Below are positions 1 to 11,300 of a DNA stretch of 64,000 bases, piece after piece. Under the pieces are notes generated by a model. The model had not been told where the DNA came from. It searched no databases and worked only from the letters and a program-made list of their open reading frames with translations. Each line of letters begins with the position of its first letter. The stretch's first letter is position 1. The DNA is from Lampris incognitus (lineage: Eukaryota; Chordata; Actinopteri; Lampriformes; Lampridae), in assembly GCF_029633865.1 (NCBI RefSeq), contig NC_079217.1, positions 52,824,479 to 52,888,478 of the forward strand. Reading direction: 5' to 3'. Made by a program: the position numbers and the translations under genes.

Positions 1-454
1 AGACGTCTTTAAAATCCACAGGTCGATCGATATGCGACGGGTCCTCTCCGGCCCTAACCGCTCCCGAGTCCCGATTGACAGAAGAAGAAAAAAACGTGGC
101 GCAGACACGAAACAGCCTTCCAACAGAAATGCAGCTTGAAAGTCGTGCGGAGTGTCACGAAAAAATGGAACATTCGCGTCCATGTAACCAATAGATTAAA
201 TGTCGTGACTATTTCACGACCTGCCGTGAGACTGGGTAGGATTCTTACAGTATGTCACCAAAATGACAAGCGGCCAAAGATGAAAACATCCTTTGAGCAT
301 TAAACATTCGTGTGTGGGGAAAAGTTTTAGAGAGTTTAGTTTTAGAGAGGGGGTATCAACCAGGTGGGGGAGGGTGATGAAGTAGTACATGTTTTTGTCA
401 AATATGAACACACACACACACGTGAATTGAGCAGTGTGTCTGTTCTTATATAGG
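1..454. other. upstream flank of tomt
   Basis: No coding exon is recognised here. A polypyrimidine-like stretch ending in an AG at 452-453 lies directly before the tomt start codon, so the start codon seems to sit at the beginning of an internal exon. The 5' noncoding exon would then lie further left, here or outside the window. A short CA tract lies at about 410-421. Confidence 0.5.
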
Positions 455-2689
455 ATGGTGTCTCCTGCCATCGCCCTGGCCTTCATCCCCCTTGTCGTGA
501 CGCTCATCATCCGGTATCGCTACTACTTTGCGCTGTTCTACCGGGCTGTTCTGGTTCGAATCTGGAAGGACTGTGTGACTGGGCTAAGCCGAGAGGAACG
601 GGCCTTCCAGTACGTTTTAACCCATGCCACCCCGGGAGACCCTGACAGCATCCTGGACGCCTTTGACGTCTGGTGCACCAAAGTGGAGTTCATCAGCAAC
701 ATTGGGCCCAAAAAAGGTTGGCTCAGCAACAACAAGTATATCCCAGATTGTCCAACAGAAATAGGAACGAGACAGCACACACAGTAATACCTGATCTCTA
801 CCGATGGAGGGTTATGAAAACATCACAATTATATATACACACACACACATACAAATATGTGTATATATATAAACAATTGAAATTGATCATAGGATTATGC
901 TGAAAAGCTAATACAAAGAGTATCCCAAACAAACACACACCATTCCCGGAGTCATGTTCCTACATTCTCATCCTCTAACCTAAAGAATGGCCAACCCAAG
1001 CAAAAGCCCATTTCACTCAGACGACCTACTTATGTCTGTTCTCTGGGTGTTTGTGTTGTGTGGTGTGCCCGTCTTGGTCTCTGACCGTGTAGGGAAGATC
1101 CTGGACCGGCTGCTGTCGGAGCAGAGCCCACTGACGGTGCTGGAGCTGGGTTCCCACTGCGGCTACAGCACGGTGCGCATGGCCCGGGCCTTGCCCCTGG
1201 GCGCCAGACTGTACAGCGTGGAGATGGACCAGAGCAATGCCGCCATCGCAGAGAAGGTCATACGCCTGGCAGGGTTCGACGACGACACGGTGAGAAAGCC
1301 CTAACACACATGTACACGCAACTCTACAAACAAGGTTTATTCATGCCCATGGCACATTTGCGTATATGACGAAGTTAATGCAGGACACTTAACACCAATG
1401 TGTGAAGTAGAGAAGCACATGTAGGGCTGACATGAATCCTGCTGGGGTCTGAGTCCCACTGAGGCCAGCTGAACTGTGCTAAACATGTGCACTTACATGC
1501 CCACAAAGTACTCTGTTGCAAGCTGAATCTCTTGACAGCTTGCTGCCATAACATGAATTACCTGTGGATGTCTTTCTAACCCATTTGTCACTGGGACAGT
1601 TCCAGATTTAGAGTTTTACTGGCCTCATACAAGCTCTAGGAAAATTTTGAGAAGTACACGTGTTTACCACATCAGATACTGCCTTGGAAGGGGCTGCCCT
1701 TGTTCAAATACTTGTCAGCCAAGTTTTAGGTTTACACACCAGTGTGTTCATCAGGTGGAGTTAATCGTGAGTCCGTCTGATGAGGTTATTCCACGGCTGC
1801 GGTCAGACTATGGCCTGGAAAGGCTGGACTTTGTCTTCATGGACCACTGGAAGAAGTGCTACCTACCTGATCTGCAGGTAACTGTGTGAATCCCAATCAT
1901 AAGACAGATGTAAGACTTTCCATTCCTCTGAGGAACTATAGGGAAGGACCACAGGGGCGGCACGGCTCAGGAGGTAAGAGTGGGTCGTCTAGTAATCAGA
2001 AGGTCGCTGGTTCGATCCCCGGCTCCTCAGAGAGCGTGTCAAAGTGTCCTTGAACAAGACACCGAATCCCCAACTGCTCCTGATGAGCAGGTTGGCACCT
2101 TGCATGGCAACCTCCACTATCAGTGTGTGTGTGTGTGTGTGTGAATGAGTGAATGTGAATGTGAGGCATACATTGTAAAGCGCTTTGAGTGGTCCGTAGA
2201 CTAGAAAAGCGCTATATAAATGCAGTCTATTTACCATTAATCGGACCCAGTGATATAAAATGTCCTTGAAATGTAATGAGACTAAAACATTATGTTCCCT
2301 GATGTTGAAATATTCATAAATCGTAGTTGCACGCCAAAGTGCACTTAAATACAGTCCATGAGTAAAAGTACACAGAAACTGGGATGAATTTCAGTGTCAA
2401 TTAGTTAAGTGGTATCACGGCAAACTCGCAAGTACGTCGACAGTTGGGTTTACTTCAGTCTGAACTGCAGTCTCTTCCATGGTTGTTACAGATGCTGGAG
2501 GGCTCTGGTTTGTTGGGGAAGGGCTCCATGGTCCTGGCAGACAACGTGCTTTTCCCCGGGGCTCCCAACTTCCTCAGACACATCCGCAGCAGCGGTCTGT
2601 ACGAGTGGAGGCTCCACCGGGCCATGCTGGAGTACAGCAAAGGCATCAGAGACGGCATGGCCGAGCTGGTGTACCAGGGCGTCAAGTAA
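455..2689 (+). CDS. tomt: transmembrane O-methyltransferase (Tomt), complete, four coding exons
   Basis: Exons are 455-716, 1093-1289, 1755-1877 and 2492-2689 (TAA stop); all junctions are AG/GT and phases agree, giving 259 residues. The protein starts [20 protein letters not shown], a membrane anchor at about residues 4-21. A catechol O-methyltransferase fold follows: SAM-binding [11 protein letters not shown] in exon 2, MDHWKK in exon 3, and [15 protein letters not shown] in exon 4 with the Asp-Asn metal/substrate pair typical of COMT. The length and sequence closely match the remembered zebrafish Tomt. In zebrafish and mouse this protein is needed in hair cells to bring TMC1/2 channel subunits to the stereocilia; methyltransferase activity seems less important there. 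In mammals it is the TOMT reading frame of LRTOMT. Intron 3 holds an AFC-like SINE. The start at 455 is preferred because the upstream in-frame codons lie in the splice acceptor tract. Confidence 0.95.
1954..2238 (+). mobile_element. AFC-like tRNA-derived SINE in tomt intron 3
   Basis: The head resembles a tRNA with an A box (GGCTCAGGAGGTAAGAG) and a B box (GGTTCGATCCC). A middle part with a GT run follows, then a 3' end reading AAAGCGCTTTGAGTGG and GCGCTATATAAATGCAGTC, the typical end of the teleost AFC SINE family. It looks close to full length. I recognise the family from memory. Confidence 0.75.
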
Positions 2690-2919
2690 ACTGAACACCG
2701 TCAGACATCTCCGCACACACGGTTACACACACACACACACAACACACACACATGGGGAAGAGGTAATGTAAAGTGAAATGTTGAACTGTGGGCTGAAACG
2801 AAATTTGAATCTTATTCTTGTTACATTCTGAGAGTTTTGCAACGCCCCTGTTTTTGAAGTGTGTTTTAGAGACAGACGTTTCAGGAAGACATCCCTCTGC
2901 TGCCAGCTATACTGTACAT

Positions 2920-3121
2920 CAGGGGGCGGCAACATGGTCCAGAAAGGTCTGGTGTGGGTGCAGGTCTTTGTTCCAACCAAGTAGTTACACACCTGATTCT
3001 ATAAGTCAACCAATAGTCTTTGCTAAGGATCTTGATTTGTACACTCAGGTGTGTAACTCCTTGTTTGGAACAAAGACCTGCACCCTCACCGGACCTTTCT
3101 GGACCATGTTGCCTATCGCTG
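2920..3121. mobile_element. palindromic hAT-type MITE
   Basis: About 200 bp whose two halves are inverted copies: CCAGAAAGGTCTGGTGTGGG... on the left and ...CACCGGACCTTTCTGG on the right, each followed inward by a version of GCAGGTCTTTGTTCCAA. The ends begin CAGGGG-like. Flanking octamers ctgtacat (2912-2919) and ttgtgcat (3122-3129) agree at 6 of 8 positions, consistent with an aged 8-bp hAT target duplication. A relative lies at 52419-52622. Confidence 0.65.
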
Positions 3122-3129
3122 TTGTGCAT

Positions 3130-5323
3130 TATGTCTGCTGGTCCTCACCCCTGCTCACAAATCCCCCCACCGGCTAATTACACACAAAAATGCGTTCCCA
3201 CAGAAAATCTGCTAACCTCTTCTCTACAAAGCAAATAATTAAGTCTAGTGTGGGTTCCTATTTACAGCTTGTTTATTAATATCAAGACAAGTAACAACTG
3301 GAAAATATCACCAACAGAAACTTCATTAAACTTGACACTTTAAAATCCCTGTCATGTTTCGGCTGGACTTATTGTGTTTATGGACTTTTCTGTCAATTAG
3401 TGGCTTTTGTGATTAAAAACGTAAAAAACAGGTTAAACATTTGTGAAATTTCTCTCTAATACTGAAGTCGCAGTCTGCTTACTATTAACCTGGTATGTGT
3501 GTCACATGACTGCCGCTGACCCTGCACATTGTGGAACGTGTGGTGCAGAAAACTTGGAAGGACAAACGTGCCTTCCCGTTTCCACACTACACGTTTCTGG
3601 AAGGTCACGGCCGCTCCACATAAGATGACCTTTTACAGAGAGAAAAAAGGACTGTCAATGTATTTGACTCACGAAGCTGACGCGCTGTTCAAAGGATAAT
3701 GTTAACGTAAAAGACAGCATCATCAGTCTTCTATAATCAGTAGTGTGGGTGTTGGGAAACCAACAAGAAAAATGCCAGGTCATAACTGTAATTGTATGAG
3801 ATTTCCAGGTCCATTGGTGTACGACCAGTTGAGCTACCGTTCCTGCCAAGTTAGCAGTCTGGAGACCCCATGGGACATGGCATGACTGGAAATAAAAGGA
3901 GCTCAAAGGTCCTATCTTGACAAAAACAAGATGACTAAGGACCTTGAGGGGTTGTGCGTATTACTGCCGAGAATGTGTACGTGTTTGCCTGACAGGGACA
4001 ACGGGAAAAGATAGCCAAAACACTGCCACTATCTCCAAATTGCAAAAGAACAACTTAGTCCTTGTGTGTGTGTGTGATTATCCAACCATTTTCTATTGAT
4101 CCGTTTACTCTAAAACAGTGGTTGTCAAACAGGTCATCAGGGATACCAGATAGTTCATTACACCCTTACATCCACCTATTGTTCCAGTCATTCCAGCCTC
4201 CTGGCAGGCAGGCTTTGCACCTGGAACGACAAGTGGATGTCATGAACTACACCTCAGAACAGACACCCAGCCGAACTGGTGGAGCACGAGGACCGCCGAC
4301 CAAAAACATCTGGAGTTTTCACAAAGCCCCAGGTATTACTTACAATGGAATATTAAGGCCATCTACAAATATATATATATATTTTTTTTTTTAAGTTTTC
4401 TGAGAAATTAAGTCGGATTTTTGAATTAATTTTGATTATATTTTAATAATTGGGACATTTTGAGAGAAAACACCAGAAGTTAGTTTTATTTGACATTCTA
4501 TGAAGTCGCGTGTCCTCAGTGAAGCGCAAACAACCGGCCAGTATCCACGAGAGCATTCAAACATAAAGGCACGTAAAATTTAGGACATTTCCCAACAATT
4601 TTGAATTTTCCAATGTGCCTTTGAAAGGTACGAATTATACATTTATTTAAAGACAATTCTGAAATGCTGGTGTGGCTTTCCTCTATGTTTAGTATTTGAA
4701 TGCCACGCTGCTCTAGTTGGTTGTTTGCACGAAATAAAGACAATTTTATAATTTCTACTGACAATTTACAAAGATGTGTAACTTCATGGAATGTCAAAAA
4801 ATTGTTTTTGAATTATTTTGTCACACTAATGACTAATTCTCAAATCATCAAAACCGACCATTTCAAAATTCTGACTTTTTTAAGAAAAATGTAATATGTT
4901 TTTTCTTGCCTGGCCCTAATGTTCCACTGTAATTCCCGTCTCAGAAATTTGCTCTCGAACATATGCAGGCACGCACAAAATAACTACACATCCATGCACA
5001 TTTTGCCATTTGACAACTCAACCTCTGGCTTTATAACACTATGGATGAACACTATAGAATCTGTAGACAAAGGTAACAGCAGAGATGAACTGCAATCCAA
5101 CGAGGCTGTGTGAAGAGACTGAAGGGGGGCGGGGGGCAATACAGCTTGAGCCCAATTACCCCTTCAGCTGTAACAGCATAGGCTTCAATCCAAGAGCACT
5201 ATTTTTTTCTACTGACAAATTTTGTATCTGTCCCCACAGAGCAAAGAGGTAACAGTCAGTCAGATTTTGAGGCTGTGTGAATCCTGCCTCAGAAGGCTTG
5301 GTCAGGACTTGCAAAGTATCGAT
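3130..5323. other. intergenic stretch between tomt and anapc15
   Basis: No exon recognised on either strand; mostly AT-rich with short GT and AT runs. A degenerate transposon-like fragment may lie at about 4110-4320. The part just below 5324 should contain the anapc15 3' UTR, but I could not fix its end. LAMTOR1, expected here from vertebrate gene order, was not seen. Confidence 0.5.
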
Positions 5324-8300
5324 TTAAATCATCCACTGGTCCTGGTCCTGGTCTGCTCCCTCCATGTCCACCTGATGGACAAAAACAGAGCCGAATTAAT
5401 GAAAAAGCACACAAAGTAGCGTGTTTAAAGCTACAATCCTGAAGATGTACTTGCAAGCAAAACGTGCTTTTCGATATTTTCTAGCCCTGACATTTTTAAG
5501 ACAACGGCTTCTCCGAGAACAGGTCTAGGATCCAAATCAAGACCACTTTTGTAGTTGTTAATGTTAATGGACATTCATGTAGGATTTTTATCAAGAAAAA
5601 TAATATGGATCATACTGTATCACTTCCATCACTATCACAGGTATGCCGGGACAAAGTAGACATGCAGAGGCAACCTTGATGAAGTTGCCAAGTTGTTGTG
5701 GGTAACAGGCCTGTATGGCAGACCAAGTTCTTAGAGGTCGTTTACCAGACACAGCAACATCATTCAATAATCAAAACCCAGGCTCAGTCACATTTTTCAC
5801 TTGTATGGCTGTAGAAAAGGCACCGACACCACGCCATTGGCGGCTCTTTCATTTCCAATTGGAGCTTTGGGATTGGGAGTGGTCAAACACCTCAAAAACC
5901 AGCAAAATGATAGATGTTTGCAAAAAAACAACAACACAAAAAGACTCTCAAAGACTGTAGCTTTAAAGATGTACACGATGATCAATACATTAAAAAAAAT
6001 TCAATGCAGTAAACAATTCTTCAAACAGACTTAAAACTAATCAACACATTTTGGCTACATTACCTTTACCAAGTAAATGTCAAAGTGTGGCTGGAGGAGG
6101 ATGAATTCCCTAACAGCTACCCTTCCTGACTATTCAAAGCCCTCTTTTTGTTAGGTTTACATCATCACACAAGCGCTTACATATTAATTGTACATCAAAA
6201 AAAGAAGTATTTAAAGGAAGGACCATGGAGAGGAATGAGAAATGTATAACATTATGGAAAAGAAAGAGAATTGTTTCACTTCATGCATAAAAAAAAGCCA
6301 TTTTACCCTCTACGCAGTTACAGTGAAGCTTACTTCCATTTCATTTTCAATGAAACATAACCTTGATGACATTTTGGAACAAAATATCTTTATCACACTT
6401 CATTAATCTAAATTTTCAACATGCCTGGTATGGCCCCTAGATTAGAAATATGATGCCAGCTAGTTTCTTTCCTCACATTGCTTCAGTGTAATTTCAATGT
6501 TGTCATGAAGTTCGGGAAATTTGGAGATTGCCAAAATCGAATGTTCCTTGATTTTTCTCCAACCTCCCTTGTTGATGTCTCCTTCAGTTTATTTCTATTG
6601 AATGCACGGTATCATATCACAGCATTCAGTGGAAAATTTCAATTAAGACGCATTTTGGGCACAAGACCGTCAAGGTAGGTGCTGTAACTACACCTCGCTC
6701 AATGCAGTGCAAATTCATTAATGAGCAGAAAAAACCATAAACAACATCAGGGCGTAATGGCACAGGGGTCGAGTTTGCACAATTGTTGTGAAAGCCCCTG
6801 ATTGCGTCTAATTATTTGCAGTCAGAGAGCAGAAGCCCCCCAAGAAAGTCCATAGCACCCCCGTAGCACCCCCCAAAAATGTTGTAACTTCTTTACACAT
6901 TTCATTTTTTCACTGAATAAAATTAATTGTTCGACTGTGTGACATTATCTGGTCATTATTGGTCATCTATTAACAGGACCAGTCTGAGCCAATTAACAGA
7001 TGATCGATAATACATTATTTACAGTACATTCCCTAGCTACCCCACACATTTTAGTTATCGCACTTAAAATAGCAGGTGTGGTTGGCTAATGGCTGGTTGG
7101 GCTTGTTTAATGATCGAAGGTGCATTCTCAATGCAGAAGTCAGTGACCAATATCGTCCAAAATGGATCGTTTCTTGGTCTCCAAATGGCCACATTTTGTG
7201 GATGATCAACCCGCAACAGCTGAGATAGCGAGTCTCCTGAAACAAGCTTAGAGACGGGAGATCAGCTAGAGCAGGAGGAGAATCAGTTTGACGATGCTAC
7301 GGCCAGCATGAACGTTAACGTGGCTGTTAGCCAACATCCAGTGTAGTATATGGGTTTGAACATATATACAGAGTGATACGAAAGTGAGCCTTTACTATAT
7401 AGGTAGTACTAGGAGAGGCCAGTAGGTTTGCTCTCAGGCGGATGTGTGAACGGAACTGAAATCGGTAAGGACACGCTTGCACGCATGGTGGTTTTTGTTC
7501 CTAAATAAAGTTCATAAAAAGGACTACCAGCCAGTCTCCTCATCAGTATAAACCACAATATGGTGTCAGAAGTGGCAGCGTTTGATGTTTTAATCGCCAA
7601 AGAAGACAAACGACTGAGAGGACAAGAGAATGGTGAGCTTGTTGCAAAGTTCCAGTGTCTAAATGTGTTAGGTCCGATGGCACTAAAGTCAAAAGTGTTT
7701 GTGAGGTTACACTAACGCGGAAGAGAAAACAAAATGGAACAATTTCAGTCACCTGTTAGCATTAATAGGCAACATATGTGACAACTGGCGCAGATGGGAG
7801 CAAAGATATAGGCTGTACTTGACGGCAACTGAAATGTCGAAAAAGGAAAATGAGGCGCAAGTGGCAATATTACTGCACACGCTAGGCGAAGAAGCACTCG
7901 AAGTGTACAACACACTTGATATAGCCAGGGCCGAGCCTGAAGACGTGCAGGTGGACCACATATTGCAGGCTTTCAGAGACTACTGTACGCCAAAGAAAAA
8001 CGTGGTATTTCAGCGGCACCAGTTTTGGATGTATGTAATGCAAGAACCAATGCATACTGACAAATTTGTCGCAGAGCTAAAACAAAGGAGCAAAGACTGT
8101 GAGTTCGGCCTATCTGAAAATGACATGCTGAGAGACAAAATCATTTTCAGTGTTACAGATAAGCATCTGAAAGAGAAACTACTGAGCGAACCTAACCTGA
8201 CTTTAGCTAAAGCCATTGAAATTTGCAGGGCATCAGAGATAGCCAAAGAGCAAATCAGCATAATGGTGCGTGCAAAGAAGGAAAATGAGGTGCATGCAAT

Positions 8301-11300
8301 AACGGAGGCAACAAGACCAATAAGGCAAAATAAACCTAAGGCCAACAAAACAGCGTTCAGTGATAATAATAAAAAGGAGAAATATGACAACCAAACAAAA
8401 GTATGCAACAAATGTGGAAAGACACATGGCCCAAAAGCATGTCTAGCCTATGGAATGAAGTGCAGAGCTTGTGGGAGGGGCAATCACTTTGCCAAGATGT
8501 GCAGAATGAAAGGAGTGCAAGCAGTGCAGACAGTGGATTCACTATTTGTGGGCAGTCTGGAGTGCACCCAGGTAAATGCACTGAGTAAAGCTAGTGATAA
8601 GCCGTGGCGAGCTACTTTGTCAATTAGAGGAGTGCCGATCAACTTTAAACTAGACGCGGGTACTGACGCTAGTGTTCTCCCTCTAGAACAGGTCAGAAAA
8701 CTCTCAGGCAAATTACGCCTGAGTCCCACAAATACAGTATTAAGAGTCTATGGTGGTAACCAGATTAATCCAGCTGGTAGCACCTACCTGAAATGCAGTA
8801 CTGAACGAGCAAAGTCCAGGCTCCAATTCTATGTCAGTAAGCAGTCAGCATCTCCATTTCTTGGAAGAGCAGCATGTGATGAGTTGAACTTGGTCAGACG
8901 TGTTGATAAAATCAAGGAGATCTCACCCACAACCAAAGAAGAGCTGGCGAGGCAGTATCCAGAAGTGTTCCAGGTGCTTGGAGAGTTCCTTGATGAGCAT
9001 CATATACACGTTGGCCCAGTAGTGACCCCCATGAGCCATGGCTGCAGAAAAATCCCATTTGCCATCATGGACAAACTGAAAAAGACACTGAGTCAGCTGG
9101 AAAAAACTGATGTAATCACTCCAGTAATGGAACCGGCACAGCCGGTGAACAGTTTTGCAATAACTGAGAAGAAAAATGGCTCACTCAGACTTTGCCTTGA
9201 TCCTCGAGAGCTGAACAAAGCCATCAGATGACAGCACTACTCCATACCGACACCCACAGATGTCCAAAGCAGACTGTCTGGCAAGAGAATATTTACAATA
9301 CTTGATGAAAAAGATGGGTACTGGCAAATCAAGCTTGACAGAGCATCGTCAGTGCTATGCACCTTCAACACACCATAGGGGCGTTACAGGTTCAAGCGCC
9401 TCCCATTTGGTATAAAATCAGCCAGCAAAGTCTTCCAACAGAAGAGCAGTGAAACATTTGGTGACATTGAAAGTGTACAGGTGATAGCCGACGATATGAT
9501 CATCGCTGCAGCCAATGAGAAGGAACATGCCGAGACACTGCACAAGGTAATACAGAGAGCCAAAGAGATGAATGTCAAGTTCAATGCAGACAAAGTGCAG
9601 TACAAAGTGATGGAGGGGAAGTATGTGGGACACGTGATAAACCTTGAAGGAGGACAGTCAGACAGTGACAAAGTCAATGCTATTGTATACATGCCAGCAC
9701 CAGAAGATAGAAAGGGTCTAACAAAGGCTACTATGTATGACTAAGCACCTGTCCCAAAACATACCTATAGAAGCAGCAATGACAGCACCTTTAAGGCAGC
9801 TACTGAGCAAAGACATGCAGTGGCTGTCGTCACATGAACACGATGCTGCCCTGAAAAAAACTCAAGACAGCACTAACTGAGGCTCCAGTAATGACATTCT
9901 TCGACCCAAATCAGCAGATAGTCCTCCAAGCTGATGCATAGAAAGATGGGCTGGCTGCATGACTGCTGCAGTGAGGACAGCCAGGGGCATATGCATCTGG
10001 AGCCCTAACACATGCTGAGTGCAACTATACACAGATTGAAAAAGAACTGCTTCCAGTCGTGTTTGCAAACGAAAATTCCACCAGTACGTGTTTGGTGCAC
10101 ATGTGGTGGTGCAGTCAGACCACAAGCCTCTGGAGGCTATATTCACAAAGCCATTAGGACAGGCACCTGCCAGACTACAACGAATGCTGCTACCACTTCA
10201 GCATTATGATCTCCACATCAAGTACATGCCTGGGAAGGAAATGCTATTAGCAGACACTTTATCCAGAGCGTTTGGTGCTGTGGAAACACAAGAGGAGTCC
10301 ATGACTACAGATGAAAAGGTAGTCTATGCCATGGAGGCAACCGAGGCTCTGGGAAGAGAGATGCATGAGAGACTTAAGATGGCAACTGAGGAGGACCGGA
10401 CCTCGCAAAAGCTACTAGACACTCACCAGAGAAGATGGCCAAAGCACAAAAAACAGATAGATGCTGAGCTGAAAGTCTATTGGCCAATCAGAGATACAAT
10501 CACAGTAAATGGGGGGGTCCTGATGATAGGAGACAGATTCACCATCCCTAAAAAGCTGCGACCAGACATGCTACAGAGACTACACACAGCCCATCAATCA
10601 GAGTCAGAATCAGAATACTTTATTCATCCCCGAGGGGAAATTGGGTGCAGTACAGCGGACCAAAGAACAGGCACGCAAGTATCTATGTTGGCCAGGCATA
10701 TCGGCTGATATAGAGCAAATGGTTGGGAGCTGCCCCACCTGTCAACAACACCTACCAAAGAATCAGAAGGAGCCACTAAAATCCCATGAGCTGCCAGAGC
10801 TACCATGGTACAACGTAGGTATGGACATTTTTGAGCTACAAGGCAAATCTTTCCTCCTCACATTAGATTATTTCTCAAAATATCCTGAGGTCTGACAAAT
10901 GTGTGACAAAATAGGGAGCACAGTAATGGCAAAGCTGAAGGCTGTGTTTTCCAGACATGTGTTCCAAAGGAAGTGGTGAATGACCATGTGCCATTCGCTA
11001 GTGCTAAGATGAATCAATTTGCAAGTGACTGAGGAATAACATGGACATTCTCAAGCCCAGGCTATCCACAGTCTAACGGGATGGCATAACACACAATAAT
11101 GACCATTAAACTCATGCTGAAGAAGGCAGAACAGACTAAGACAGACCCCCACCTGGTTCTGTTGACTTTAAGGAACACTTCTGTGACGGGCTCTCTCCTG
11201 CAGAAATGCTGATGGGTCGGGTCCTAAGAAGCACATCCCAGTAGCCAGTGGATGGATGGATTGCATTTATATAGCACTTTTCTAGCTGCAACAGCCACTC

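Noticed and set aside
3443-3628. Signal-peptide-like short frame (MKFLSNTEVAVCLLLTWYV)
   Set aside because: 61 codons, no downstream exon or family match, no promoter or polyadenylation context.
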